Notes: generated from the sequence alone by a model not told the origin. Shown: positions 22,016-34,870, counted from the stretch's first letter. The stretch: 64,000 bases of DNA from Miscanthus floridulus (GCF_019320115.1 NC_089595.1:113228461-113292460), one strand, 5' to 3'. Numbers and translations: made by a program.

Positions 22016-24235
22016 ATGATGTCGACAAGTGAGAAGGTATCTCTAGAACTTTTACTTTTAGCTGGCTCAAATTATACATCTTGGTTTGCTAGTGTGCTTG
22101 ATGTTTTTAGGACCATGGGTCCTCAAATAGAGCAGATTGTAGATGTGAGCATTTCACCTCCTCATGATGATTTGATCTACCTTTCTAGAGAGGAAGTGAA
22201 ATGCTTACAACTCAATGCTCAAGCTGCTAATGTCTTATTTAGTGCTTTGAGTGAAGATGTACTTGATGCTATCATATTTGGAGATGGTGAACCACTTGGT
22301 GATGCTCATATCATTTGGACCACGCTCAAGGAAATGTATGGCAACTCCAAATGTGAAGAGAGCAACCTCCCATTGGAAAAACCACTTGAGGAATGCTCAA
22401 CTTCATCGACAATTGATGAGCCTCAAGTGATTCTCTCAAAAGGCCTATTTGATCATGCCACATCCACTTTCTCGCCAACATATGACTTATTGGATGGTAA
22501 TGAAATAGTTGGTGAGAACAATATTTTTACATGTGGTACTTCTACTTTCTTTAGTTCTTGTGAGACTAACATTTTGAAGGAAGAAGAAGCTTGTGATTGG
22601 TGGAAGTCAAATGATGAATCCACCTTACCAAGAAGCTCAACTCTCTATACCACTTCACATATCGGTCTCATGGCAAAGAAAGAGAAGAAAGTGGCAAGTG
22701 AGAGTGAGAGTGACAGTGACAGTGGTAGTGATGATGATGAGATCAATCAACACCTTGCACATCTAAGCAAGAAAGACAAGTTGATAGTGATCAAGTTCAT
22801 AGAGAAGATTCAAGAGCAAGAAGAAGATCTCTACAAGCAAGAAGAGTTTCTCATTGAAAAGATCAAATGCTTGGAGAAGTTGACCAAAAAGCATGAAAAG
22901 CTTAAGTGCTCTCATGCTAGCTTGGTCCAAAGGTATGAAAACTTGTCAATTGAGCAAACTCATACTATTAACTCTCTATCTTATGTTGCTCAATTAGAAG
23001 ATCAGAATTATATGCTCAAAGACAAGTTGGAAAGGCTTACTAGCAAAAATGAGACTTTACAAGAAAGTCATGATGGGCTTTTGTGCTCTCATGAGAAGCT
23101 TATGGAGTCTCATCTCATGCTAGAAGTTGCTCATGAGGTTGTGGTAACAACGGTAAAATCATACCAACCTCACACTCACAAATGCACACATACACAAGTT
23201 TCATCTATTTTATCATGTGCTAATAAGTGTTGCTCTCAAGCAAGCCAACCTTCCGTTGAGCATGTAATTATAGAAACTTGTGATGATTCCATTGCAAAAG
23301 AAAATGAACAACTCAAGGAAGAAGTTGAAATGCTAAAAAGGGACTTGATTCAATGGAAGGGCAAGTGCAATGCTCAACCTTCTCAAGATAACCATGAAGA
23401 CATGGTGAAGAAGCTTGAGAAGGGATCAACCGATGCATGCATCAAGCCTTATCAAAAGGGTTACAAGTCCAACAATGGCAAAGTGAAGGGGATACTTAAA
23501 GAAGTGCAATCTGTCTAGAATGTAGTAGCTCAGCCAGCTGCACAGACTATGGCAATGCTGCACCCCAAGGGTGGTAGTGCCACACCTAGACAGAACAGGA
23601 AAGTTCCCAAGGCCATCAAGGTGCAACATCAATCAAAGAAGACTCTCATCACTTGCTTCAAGTGCAAGAAAGACGGTCACCATGTCAGAGATTGCCCCTT
23701 GAAGAAAGAAGAGAAGGGCGTGAGCAAGATCCAAGAGAAGAAGAAGATGGCTCATGTCAAGTTCTCCAACATGGGACACAATGCTTCTATGTGTTCCAAC
23801 AAGGTCGATGATCAAGCCACACTTCCAAAGAACAAGACAAGAAGAAGCAAGAGGAAGTGTTATGGTTGTCATGAGAACGGACATGAAATTGGCTCATGTC
23901 CTAATAAGAAAAGTGAAGGCTTGTCATCATCAACAAAGAGGTTCATTAGCAAGGTAGCAAGCAAAGTGCAAGAAGAGAAGGCTAGAAAGAGCAAGAACCG
24001 CCTATGCTACACTTGCAAAGGAAAGGGACATTTAAGTAAGGATTGTCCCATGGGTAACACTTCTAACCTCAACTTGTCAATTGATTTAAATATGCTTAGG
24101 AGGCCCAAAAATGACACTTGTGCTAGAAAGGTGATTGGTTCACCATGTGCTAGCACACAGGCCATTTGGGTGCCTAAGTCTCGTGTGACTAACGATAATG
24201 GACCCAACATAGTTTGGGTACCAAATTGTGCTTAG
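22016..24235 (+). pseudogene. gag: copia gag, one in-frame stop
   Basis: A single frame of 740 codons encodes the nucleocapsid-capsid protein that would package element RNA in virus-like particles. It starts MMSTSEKVSLELL shortly after the primer site. It has the N-terminal copia gag region (NYTSWFASVLDVF), an acidic Ser/Asp/Glu patch (about residues 225-241), a long coiled coil (about 250-370) and a second one (about 420-450). Three CCHC zinc knuckles follow: CFKCKKDGHHVRDC, CYGCHENGHEIGSC and CYTCKGKGHLSKDC. A TAG at 23516-23518 lies between the coiled coil and the knuckles. The frame resumes unchanged, so this is a point nonsense change, not a frameshift. Gag is long, as in the SIRE lineage. 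Confidence 0.9.
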
Positions 24236-27200
24236 TAAGTGTTGTAGGTACTTGAAGGTGATATGAAGCTTCGGGGTGCTTGAGCAAATTGATTGAAAAT
24301 ATTCACTCAAGCTATCAATCAATTCACATTGCATATTCTTATATGGTTGACCCAAAGATGAATCAATGGAAATACTTCAAAATTCATATTCACCTCAGTA
24401 ACTAGTACCTAACCCTTGCTAGCTAGCCACTTGACATGTGTAGTCTCTAATAGTTCACAAATATATGTGTGTTTGTGAATTATTAAGAGTGGCTAGAGTA
24501 CTTCAAGTCTAAGTGAATCATTTGCCATATGATGCTTTTAATGGCTCTCTAGTAGAGCAAGATCTTATTCATGTTGTAGGTAATGAGGAACCACCTTGTG
24601 GAGCAATCAAGAAAATGGCCATTGGTGATATAAGACCACAAGAAGTACATGCTACAAAAGTGGAAGCTCCTCAAGTTGCTGATGTACCAAATTCCGCTGA
24701 TAACTCTGATGCAGAGGTGCAGCACACCCGTGCTACAAATCAGTAGGGCGGCAGTGCTGCACCCAAGGGCGATAGTGCCGTCCCTCCTACATAGTAGCAG
24801 CGGACTCCACTCTAGTTCATGGACAAATCTATAACCTTCATATGTGCAAGATGAAGATGAAAAGACCACCTCATCCATTACAATCAAGAAGGGTGGTAAC
24901 ATCTAAATCTCAAGTGCAATTTATTTGAAACTAAACTCATTTGTGTCTTGTGTAGCCACTTAGGATAATAGAAGCACTTGAGGATATTCATTGGTTGCTG
25001 GTCATAGAATAGAAATATGATCAAAATTGAATTGATCATACACACCAAGCAACATAGATGACTTGACTTTCCTTTGTGGACTTCAAACCAAGAAAAACAA
25101 GATGAAGCAAGTTTATGTTCGTGCACATTATGAGTTGGTTTGATGGATTTGGAATCTTGGTACCCATTGGAGGATACAAGTAGACTTCAAAATGGCCAAG
25201 AATAAAGAATCAAGCTCAAGTCAAGTAAAGGGACTTATTACTCACAAGTTAAAAACTTCCTACTTGATGGAATCTTGTCATATATTGCCAAATTCTCATT
25301 CTCATCTTATGTGCATCTACATGCTATAATGGTTGTGAGTATCTCTTGGCATAGTTCAAATTGATTACACTATTGTTGCCATGACCTAGACATAGAGTGA
25401 AAGTCTCAAGTTCTTAAATGAATAAAGTGATATGTGAGAAATTTAAATACTTAGAGCACTTATAAAAGGAGACTTTAATCTATGGCTAGAGTTGTGAGAC
25501 TAATCTTTCTCTCTAAGTGATTTATGTAGTCTCACTAAATGAGAATGTGTTTCTCAAATAGAGTGTGCTATTATGTGAAGGCTATCAATCCAAAACCATG
25601 TGATGTATTTTCTCTCTAGCTAATTTGGATTAGACTTGTCTATGTTAGCCACTCACCATAATATGGCTTAAATCTGCCCTTTGGACTTAAATGACCAACC
25701 ATGCACATTTACATTTCCATTCCACTCAAAAGAATGTGCATGAGGCATCAAGGGAGATTTAGTCCATGTTATGAGGTTTCTCCATTTTGGTAACCCACTT
25801 GTCATCCACATATAAATGGTTACTAAATGGAAAACTAGTGCTTGTGTTACTAACGTCTTTTTGTGATTGAGCTTATCCATAGAAAATCAATAAGAAGATG
25901 TTGTGCTAATTTAATTCACAAGCTTAAAGGTTATTCTTCACCTAAAGAAAGACGTTGCTGCTAAAGGCCATTTAGATCAAAAGTTTTAGTTTCTCTTGAA
26001 TCAAGTTTGAGGTTGATCTGAATAAGCTATACAGGAAGAATTCACAAGATTATGAGTGTTGATGAGAGGACTGAATGGATATAACATCTTGTATGTATTC
26101 TCAACTGAAATCACCTCAAAGATTGGACAGGAAAAGAAGAAGAATCGTCGATCATCAAATCTATCTAGAAAATTGCAAATCTGAGTTGACTGCCTTCAAG
26201 CATGGATTTGGAGATTCAAATACTGATAAATTGACTTGAACCTTTGTGAGCATGCTATACACATCTAGTACTTGTTGCTTTACAATTGGTATGAAGATTG
26301 GTTTCAAAGAAAAGAAGTTTTGAGTTGGTTTCTGTCAGCTTCAACAGTGCAGTTTCAGATTTGAGCAGTTCTGGTAGAAAATTATTTTCACTGACCAAAT
26401 GGAGTTCAAATGAGCCAAATTTTTGAGAGAAGTTAGAGGACTCATAGATGAAGATCTCTACCAATTTTCATGCATATTGGGCTAGTGGTCTGAGAGATAT
26501 GGATTTCTTTTTCCTTTCTGAGGATGACAGAATCTGAAAATTGACTAAATGGAACTGGATTGCATTATGGCAACAAAATTGAGTTAGCTCTCAAGTTGGT
26601 CATGAAGAATCAGTAAATATGAGAAATATAAATTTGGTCTAAAGGAGTTTCAATGAAAGAAAAGAACTCACACAAGGGTCCAAATAAGTTGTAATCAGAG
26701 TACAAGCAGCAGCAAGTGATTACAACTAGTTGGAACAAGAAGTAATCAGTTGAGACTATTGAATTGCAAGCAGTTTCAAGGAGTTCAAATTAGTTGAAGT
26801 ATAGTGCAAGTCACTCCCTTGACCTCATATTGTTAATGTGCTTAAGTGAACTTTGTGTACTCTTGTATGCACAAATTTAGAGGGACCTTAGCCTATATCT
26901 TGTGGGATTATTGGTTTCTTTCAAGTGTTTGATGTGCCGTCCCACGCATGAAAAAAGGAGGATGGGTAGTTCCTTTGGATTCTCTAGGTGTTTCATAATT
27001 ATTCTAGGAGGTCTCGGTCTTTATATAACCAAGTGCTCCTAGTTTAAATGTTGAATGTCCTAATCCTTTAAATGGACCTAGATTTGGATGAGATGGAGAA
27101 AATAATTGAAGAGTGGGCTTTCATTGCTATTTCTCCTCTCTAGGTGCTCATCAAGTGCTTATGATCCATCCCATTGATCTCCCAGGATCTTATCAACAAA

Positions 27201-29266
27201 AAGTGGTAACTCCTAGTTCATAACTTGCAAATTTCATAAATTTTACCTTTGCTCTCTGTGCGAGTTGCTTTAGGTAAAGAAAGAACTAGAAAACTAATAT
27301 GGATCTTGGATGATCACAAAATCTCTAATTCACCACATTTCATCAAGAGAGAACTATAGCCATCCAAATCATTGAAGTCTAACTTATGATGGTCATATCA
27401 ATGAAAATAAGTGTGGTGATCTATCTACCTTGGTGGTGGTATGTTTCCTTGGCTTAATTTCAGTTGTTGCAAAATTATAATGCCTTGACCAAGATATAGG
27501 ATGAACTCCCCTCGACTCTTAAACCGATTCTAGTGCATTTCACAAGTAATTCAAGCACTTGATGCACATATTAAGGGGGAGCCCATCCTATGCCTTGTGT
27601 CTTTTAATACTAACCTTTTCTTCTAGTGAATTTGTGTAGTCTCTTGCTGAGAATGAGTTTCTCATGGGTATGCTACATTAATTCAATCCAAATTGCACCA
27701 CCTAGGTGACATTATGAGATACGGGCATTCATTCCAATTGGCATCAACTAGTGAAGATCCTTTCAATAGAACAACACTTGCACTTGCTGATCTTGAGATT
27801 TCTCTTGGTTGGGCTGGATAGCTCTCGAAACAAGCTTTCTAGAAAGTCTAAGATCACTAAAAACGGAGTTCAGAGTAAAGAGATATGACGTTTTCCGTGA
27901 GGTGACCTGTGCTGTTTCTGAGAGCTGCGGCAGTGCCGCGCATAAGGGCGGCAGTGCTGCACCTGTACTGGTCTTGATGGCTAGTTTTTGAACTCCAATG
28001 GCTAGTTTCGGTTTTGGGTGTATATATACTCATCCCACGGCCCCTGGTCTAGCTGCTGATGACCAAAACATTACAAAGCCTTGTGAAAACTCTCTCAATT
28101 GGTGTCAAAATTATGAAGATCATATTTCAATTGATATCGATTGATAATCTTTAACTTGGTATATCAAGAAATTTGTCTTCAGCTGATATCTCAATATGAC
28201 AACAAGAGCTAGCAATGGACTTTCAATTGATATCAAGCACAAGTTTATGATATCTCCTTGAAGATGATGATGATGAGAGATGGGTACAAATGAAATTATC
28301 TTGCATAAAGAAGTACTAGCCCCATCAAAGCACTAAATCCAAGTATTGAAATCATCTTCATGGGGGAGATTATGAGGCTTAGAACAAAGGTTTATAGCTC
28401 CATGAACTCATGTATTACCTTTGTGCATCTAGGCCTTTACATGCTAGTGTGTGCATGTGTATGCAATTTTTTTAGTCACACCATAAGTTTGTTCTTGTGG
28501 TGGCGATTAGAGAATTCTTTAGATATTTGGTTGATACCTCTTGTGGTGATGGCATGAGTTTGTCTCATGTTATACTGTCATCTAAGTGAGGTATGAGCCA
28601 AATATGCTAACCTCTCAAGAATCTTGACCTAAAAGTTGCATACTTTGTTTGGTAGAAAATAGGTGAGAAATCTCATATGCTAAACTTTTACCTACTCTTG
28701 TCCTTACTTGTCGACCATCATTTCTTCCTTTTGGTGGAGAGATCCTTTTTAGAGATTAATGCCAAAGGGGGAGAAATATTGGGGGAGAATATAAGGGGAG
28801 AGAGATTGATATGAGGATTGAAAGGGGTAAAGGAGAGGCATACATATAAGGTTTAAAAAAATATTGTGGTGTGTGCAAGGATAGTTTAAATTGATGCTCT
28901 TGATAAGGACCATTTATGCTAGTGTGTGGCATTCATGCCTTGAGTGATGCTTGTTTTCTCCTGTGCTGGTCAGGCAGGTGCGGCAGTGCCGCTCTCTGGT
29001 GCAGCAGTGCCACCCTCTGCTGGTCAGCAATCTTTGAGTGCATGAACTGTCATGAGCATCACGGTTATCATGTTACACCTTGCACCCCATGGATGCTAAG
29101 ATATAGGGGAGTTCCCACACTTCATCTTAAATATGTGCATTTGGCATTTGAGGCCAAAATTTGAATTCCTTCAATGCACACATTTAGGGAGAGCTCACTA
29201 TATAATAGGATTTAAAATCTTAATGTTTATCAATCTCTTGTAAGCTTTAGTTGTGTTGTCATCAAT
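24236..29266 (+). other. Interior without pol: decayed integrase-RT linker and 3' region
   Basis: About 24513-25200 translates, with stops, to phrases like EEPPCGAIKKMAIGDIRPQE and IEALEDIHW, which resemble the linker and RT start of SIRE/Maximus polyproteins. RT catalytic motifs are absent. 25200-28100 is non-coding. 28130-28260 matches the fragment at 10081. A second purine run (CCAAAGGGGGAGAAAT, about 28763-28778) resembles the tract found downstream of pol in this lineage. ORFs such as 27809-27991 and 28360-28557 show no domain. Confidence 0.6.
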
Positions 29267-29268
29267 CA

Positions 29269-29284
29269 CCAAAAAGGGAGAGAT
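29269..29284 (+). other. Polypurine tract of copia element
   Basis: CACCAAAAAGGGAGAGAT ends directly at the 3' LTR start. This is the usual SIRE-lineage form. Confidence 0.85.
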
Positions 29285-31405
29285 TGTAAGTGCATCTAGC
29301 CCTTTAGTGGGTTTTGATAAATTGAATGACAACACAATTAAAGGTCTAATAAGTTTGCTAAGTGTTGAACAGAAAATTGAGTCTATTGCATACACTTGTG
29401 GGTTGTGTATTAACAAGTATATACAAGGTTCAACTAGTAGGCAAATTTGATGATATGCCACATTATGTTAAAGTGAATGCCAAACTATGTATTGTTGTAT
29501 TGGAAGTTTATGGAAGCAGTCTAGTTCAAGCAAAACACAACAATACAAATAGAATCAATGAAATGGCTTCTATGTTGTGGGATATCATAGCATCATGTGA
29601 AAGATCAATTGCAATGTCAAGCTAAAATGAGAAGGGAATAAAGAATCATGAATTAGCTTGACCATATTGATGTTGATCCATGTATGTCTCTATGTGAGAC
29701 AAACTGAAGCTTGATTGATCTCAACATACTTGGTAAATAACAATGTATAGTGGATATAAGTCGGTCTCTACATTAGTTTGCTTACATGGATGAATATATG
29801 AAAGATCAATTGGAATGTCAAACCAAAATAAGAAGGGAATAAGGAATCGTGAATTAGCTTGATCATATTGATGTTGATCCATGTATGTCTCTATGTGAGA
29901 CAAACTGAAGCTTGATTGATCTCAACATTCATATCTAGAAAATATTCAAGCAAGGATCAAAATATTGAAGAAATATTTTTCAATGGATGTTTAATATAAT
30001 GTGACTTAAGTATGGCTTGATAGGGTGAAGATAGCAAGGAAAGGGCTTTGAGGTACTAAGCGAAGGTGAAGGGCAAGCGACGGCTTGGCGACCGAGGTAC
30101 CATGGCTAAGGTGAAGAAGAGAGTACTTGCATTGAGTCGAGGTACTAATCAAGCTACGAGGAGTCATATTGTGTTGAGGATCAAATCATTAGTGAAAGTG
30201 ACTTGAAGCCATGAAGGTGAACTCATATGTATGGAAATGGTTCAAGTCACATAATCAAGGTATAATGAGAATGAGGAAAAACATATTCGATAATAGAAGT
30301 TTTTCAATTGCCAAATGAAGTGGCAACCAGCTCAAAGGCATTTACATTCTTTTATGCTTTGAATTTGAGTTTAGTAAAAGCCGTACTATAAAGAGGGATT
30401 ATAGTACGGTTGGTCAACTGTGCAACCAGATTCTCAAAACTACAGATCTATATCCTCTTACCCAGCCAAAGCAGTCAGCCAAAAATCTCCAGATTCTACC
30501 TGTTTTGGCTAGGGCAGCAGTGCCGTCCTATGAGAACGGCAGTGCCGCCCATAAACGACTGTTGGGACCCAAGAGGTATAAATACCATTTGGGTCGGCCC
30601 ACAACAGAGATCCTTCTTCTCCAACGGTTCAGTTCAAAACTAAACAGACCAAAGCTCACCTCTCTCTCCTCCATTGTTGCTCCTTCATCCCTCAAGCAAA
30701 TTCTTGATTTCCACCATCAAAACTTGAGAGAAAAGGCAGCAAAACTCGATTGGAGAGAAGATCCACTGATTCCCAAAGTCTGAGAGCATTTGGTTCACGT
30801 TTGGCCGGCGGTTCTAGGGTTTGTTACTCTTGGAGCTTGCTCCTAGCCGGCTAGGCGTCGCCCTTGCGCTTGCTAACTCATGTGGCAGCCTTGGGAGGTT
30901 TGTAACCTCATTTAAAAGCTAAGAAATCACCTCTCACCTCAAGAGTTCGCTCTCTTGATTTGAGAACGAGGGTAAGGCAAGCCTTTGTGGCAAGGCCAAG
31001 CCTTTTGTGGCTTTCTCAACAACGTGGACTTAGGCAAGCCTTGATAGCGAGCTGAACCACGGGATAAATTTTGTGTCTTGCGTGCTTCACTTTGTATTCT
31101 TGCTGGTTCAGCTCTTTGCTAGCTGATTGTTAGGGTTTGGTAGCTCGATCCTCTCTTGTGTGAGATTTCTGTGGTATCCAGTCTTCGAACTGGATTTTAT
31201 CTTTTTGTTGCAGGATTGAGCAGCTGAGAGGGTCAGATTACTATATGTAAAATCTCAACGTTGTCTGCTTTATTTTTGAAGAGCGGCAGTGCCGCCCTAT
31301 AAGGCCGGCAGTGTCGTCCTCTGTTCTAACAGAGTTTTGAGTTGAATTTTTACAGGCCTATTCACCCCTCCTCTAGGCCTCCTAGGCGACATCAATGTCC
31401 TTTCA
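29285..31405 (+). repeat. 3' LTR of copia element
   Basis: 2121 bp with the same termini as the 5' LTR. It has only 1.65 copies of the 201-bp tandem repeat (29599-29929). It retains both members of the palindrome pair at 30511-30551, where the 5' LTR has lost one. TATA box at 30577-30584. Confidence 0.93.
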
Positions 31406-31410
31406 GTTTG
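31406..31410. repeat. Target-site duplication, copia element (right)
   Basis: GTTTG, identical to 19666-19670. Confidence 0.9.
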
Positions 31411-34214
31411 CTCATCTCATCTCTACCTTATATATTTGGTAGCTGACGATGCATCCTTACTTGATTTTACAGTACGTCTGTGAATTCATTAATTCGACGT
31501 CTAGGTTGTTGTATTCATCTCTTCCTGTAATTTGTTGGGATGTTTATATGGCTCGTTATGCTGTGTTTTATTTCTATGAATCAAGATGTACTACACAGGC
31601 TGTGTTATGTAGGGAGGTATACAGTCGGGCCAAGCTCCTAGTTTCTTTTTCCTGTACCTTCTTTGTTTCAGCGTACTAGCTATATATCTTTCAGCAGTCT
31701 GCAGTCTCGACGAACCAACCAAGATGGATGTGTTCGACAAGTCATGCATGCTTTGCTGTTTTTTCAGGGACGCGTGAGGTGTTTGCTTTGGTTCCAGGAT
31801 CACAAGACTGACATGACAAAGCTGTGTGTTGCACACTCTACTTCTAGCAAATGGAAACAGCTGCTCTTGCTCGTAGAACTGCGAGCACTGGAGGAACTGC
31901 GAGCACTAGAGGAACTGCGACGTCTATCTACATTTGCTGAACCTGATGAGAGACCAGCAGAGCTGTAATGCGACCATTTCTCCCTAAGGTAATCCTTTTC
32001 CATACTCGGCAGATGTCTGCATTAATTTCCTCATTGATTGCCGTGCAGTTATGCATCTCTATCTAGTAGTGTAGCACTTTTTAATGGGTGAGAACAAAGA
32101 GCATGGTTTATCATACGTCTTCCTTCATACATACGAAGTAGTCCATAATTCTGCCTTTATTATAAACTACATTAGGCAGTTGAGCTAGCGCTAGTTTCCT
32201 TAGCCAGGTTTCATAGTGTTAGTTCTGCTGTTTGTTTTTCGTTTTGCAGCTAGCGCACGTTGCTCGTACTTTCCCTACCTCGTTTTGTTGATGTGTAATG
32301 GATGTTTTTCGCTGGTAAATGGAAAAGGGGTCAACCTGATTTAAAAAGAAAATACATCTGACTTTATATTATACTAGTGGCCATGCACGTGTGGCACACA
32401 CGTATATACGGTAAGACATAACTAATAGAGAGAGAGAAAAGAAGTGCTTCGAATGATACAACAATTAAAAAATTATATGTACAACCATGAATATAATCAT
32501 TTTAATAACATCTTACAATATGAACGTTTGTTTTTTTTTGCACCAAAAAAGATTTTACACATTCTTACAAAAACCAACAGATTTCTCCTTAATCTGAATA
32601 CATCAAGATCAGTATTCAAATTGGTAATTAAAGATCAAGTCACACTATAACTGACCCATGTGTCCAGCGAGTCGTTGTTGCCCACAGGAGATCCCCTGGT
32701 CGACCTTAAGACTGGAGGGGCTGTTCAGAATATGTAGAGCGATAGCTGGAACATGTTGATCGAGCGATAGCTGGTTTGCGTGGTCCTCATTGGTATGAGC
32801 TGCATTGGTATTCTCATAGCGTAGATTTAACTCAGTTTATGAAATAAAGTGGAATGTGAGATGGATATTAGATCTTCCTTGTTTAGTTGTGCTCTGGTTA
32901 CTTGGTGTTTCTCAAACTTTTTAAGGTATGAGATTATGCTCCTACACAGAAAACAAACAATGTCAGGATTTTGAATATTCTTGGTCCATACTCCATTTCA
33001 ATAAAAATAAAAACATATAATAGCTTGATAAAATCAGGGTTTTGAATATTTTTGGCCCACACTTCTTTTCAATAAAAATTGTGTTGCACCAAGAAGAACA
33101 TCTATTGCTATATTCCACAACAAAAAACACATATCACTGTCTTGCAGAGCTTTGTCATTAAAATAGAAATGCTAACCACCATTGTTCTCACTCATAAAAA
33201 ATCCAGTAAGACAACCGAGAGCTAAAACATGTCCAAATAAAGAAAATTGCATCTAGACACTATTGGATGTTTGGTTTGTGCAAGGCTTTGCAGTCTTATA
33301 TGTCTGGAGCAATACATATAAACTTATCGTTAGTATGAACATGTTGAACCGATCAGTCCACATGCAAGCGACCATCAAGATGATTTCCGTTGCTTTTCAA
33401 TCTAGTGCAACTAAGCAAACAATTGCCCCGACAGCAACAGAATAATAGTTGCTGAATCAATTCATGGCCAGGAACTCAAGCACATAAGATCTGAATCTGA
33501 CCTATGGAGAGCAATTTTCTAAAATGAGTGGTGGAGAGGAGGCCTGCACCACTGACGAACCCTTGAGCTGCACATGCAGATGAACAGAAAACCAGAGCAA
33601 AACCTGTCAGGTTGAGACGGAAGTGTGTAATCTTCCTGTATCACAAAGAAAAGTTTTTAATTTATGATGGTATCCGTAAAAAATATATATGCAGCAGATT
33701 ATCATTTATTTCTCCAACTACTAATCAGACTATCATGCAACCATAGAGGATAAAAAGACATCCTTTTAACAGAGCAATCTCCCAAAACAACATTATTCCA
33801 TGTATCCCTTCGTTGTTTTGCCTTAGCTAAACAATTTGAACATAGAAATAGCATACCACATCCATCAAATCACAGCAAAACACAGGATCGCAACTAAACA
33901 AACTCCAATCCCCTAAAATCACAAGCATCACGGCAGGGCAGAGTTGTCGCTGTACCTGTGCCTTGATGACCTTGCTGAACTGGCCGAAGGTGCTAGAGGG
34001 CGTGTTCCGTGGTATCCCACGACAGAATGCCAACGAAGATCGCCCAACATTGTCCTTTGCCATCTTGGCCAAATCAATTAGAATCCCTTACAGCCGCCAC
34101 CACTAGCTGCACAGGAACCCACCAGCCACGCTGTAGTGGCCGAGGAGCACGAAATGATGCTCAGAACTATACTTTCAACAGCACAATAACTTAGCAAAGG
34201 CATCATGAACATTG
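31411..34214. other. Flanking DNA without a convincing gene
   Basis: The plus-strand ORF 31663-31968 ends in a short Leu/Glu repeat (ELRALEELRALEELRRL, from an 18-bp tandem repeat) and could be a decayed terminal exon. The minus-strand ORF 33827-34072 starts MAKMAKDNVGRSSLAF and has a donor-like CACAG|GTACAG after SKVIKAQ, so it might be a first exon. Neither is recognised. 32376-32410 has an ACTAGTGGCCATGCACGTG phrase like a common grass repeat edge. Confidence 0.35.
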
Positions 34215-34285
34215 AATAGTAAATATTATTCTGTAAACAAACAAAGAGCGAGCATTATTTATGTGCCCTGAACAAGAAACCCCAC

Positions 34286-34386
34286 AGTGTGCACTGGTGT
34301 CCACTGTTCGCTTGCAAGCTCATAACCACTGGGATCTTCAAAAGGTGGATGAAGAATAGAAATGCAAACATGCCCATCAGGATGAA
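34286..34386 (-). pseudogene. E2 array copy 1, active-site exon
   Basis: The minus strand reads [30 protein letters not shown] in two parts: [14 protein letters not shown], then the acidic loop FEDPSGYE. The Cys in HVCISIL is the thioester cysteine of E2 enzymes, which carries ubiquitin between E1 and E3. The extra acidic loop after it marks the UBC7/UBE2G/Cdc34 class, which works in ER-associated degradation. The acceptor is ATAG before TTCATCC and the donor is GTGGGG. A fuller gene would continue at lower coordinates, but no next exon is seen. Confidence 0.85.
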
Positions 34387-34469
34387 CTATTTCAAATAAC
34401 ATAAGAATTGTCAGAACTTTGACGTGATCAATTAGTAGACGTGAATATCAGTCAGATAGCAAAACTTAC

Positions 34470-34567
34470 CATTCGGATGCCCCATCTTAGAAGTAAATCT
34501 TACTGATGGTGGGCTATCAGAATAGTGCTGGGGGAAGGTTATTATTGCATTGAAGTAGCCTCCATCA
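34470..34567 (-). pseudogene. E2 array copy 1, DGGYFNAI exon
   Basis: The exon runs from acceptor TTTTGCAG to donor GTAAGT, 98 nt. It encodes DGGYFNAIITFPQ, then SPPSVRFTSKMGHPN. This is the E2 core strand region ending in the HPN motif whose Asn stabilises the transition state. The usual Trp before HPN is Gly here. Splicing to 34386 keeps frame (HPN|V). Confidence 0.85.
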
Positions 34568-34870
34568 CTGCAAAAGTAAAATGTTTACCCTCTTAATAGT
34601 TTCTACTGGTATAAACAAAAGTTAATGGGCTAGGGCATACATTAACAAAAAGTTTTGTCATAGAGTATTTATGCTAGTGTGTGTGAGAGACACATAGACA
34701 CACACACACACGCAGAGTCAAATAGTGACATACACTCATACAAAAATAAACCCACACACAAACACTCCACAAATATGCAGGAATAATTGTATAAGAGTTA
34801 AGCAGTAAATATTATTCTGTAAACAAACAAAGAGCAAGCATCATTTTTGTGCCCTGTACAAGAAATCCCA

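Larger units (their letters stand above)
23570..31319. repeat. Dispersed paired palindromes, GGCGGCAGTGCCGCC type
   Basis: Copies or variants lie at 21096-21112, 21843-21857 with 21865-21880, 23570-23585, 24745-24760 with 24768-24783, 27926-27940 with 27946-27961, 28979-28993 with 29000-29013, 30511-30528 with 30536-30551, and 31282-31297 with 31304-31319. Six of the eight loci hold two copies whose centres are about 20-24 bases apart. One copy is inside gag (GGSATP). The listed span runs from the gag copy to the last; two loci in the 5' LTR lie before it. Confidence 0.8.
19671..31405 (+). mobile_element. Complete non-autonomous SIRE/Maximus-like copia retrotransposon (11.7 kb)
   Basis: Two direct LTRs (19671-21965 and 29285-31405) start TGTAAGTGCATC and end CCTTTCA, flanked by identical 5-bp GTTTG duplications. 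A tRNA-Met-type primer site follows the left LTR and a polypurine tract precedes the right LTR. The interior has a gag ORF with three zinc knuckles. I see no protease, integrase, RT or RNase H motif in the 5 kb between gag and the 3' LTR, only a decayed remnant of the integrase-RT linker. Transposition must have used proteins of a related autonomous element. The LTRs differ by about 14 bases in the first 300 by eye, so the insertion is not recent. Confidence 0.93.

Noticed and set aside
33827..34072. Start of the E2 gene upstream of the array
   Set aside because: The minus-strand ORF MAKMAKDNVG has no similarity to E2 N- or C-termini and lies on the downstream side of the array in transcription sense.
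34680..34720. Short CA-rich blocks resembling a CRISPR-like or satellite array
   Set aside because: They are simple dinucleotide runs inside the repeated E2 intron, not evenly spaced repeats with unique spacers.
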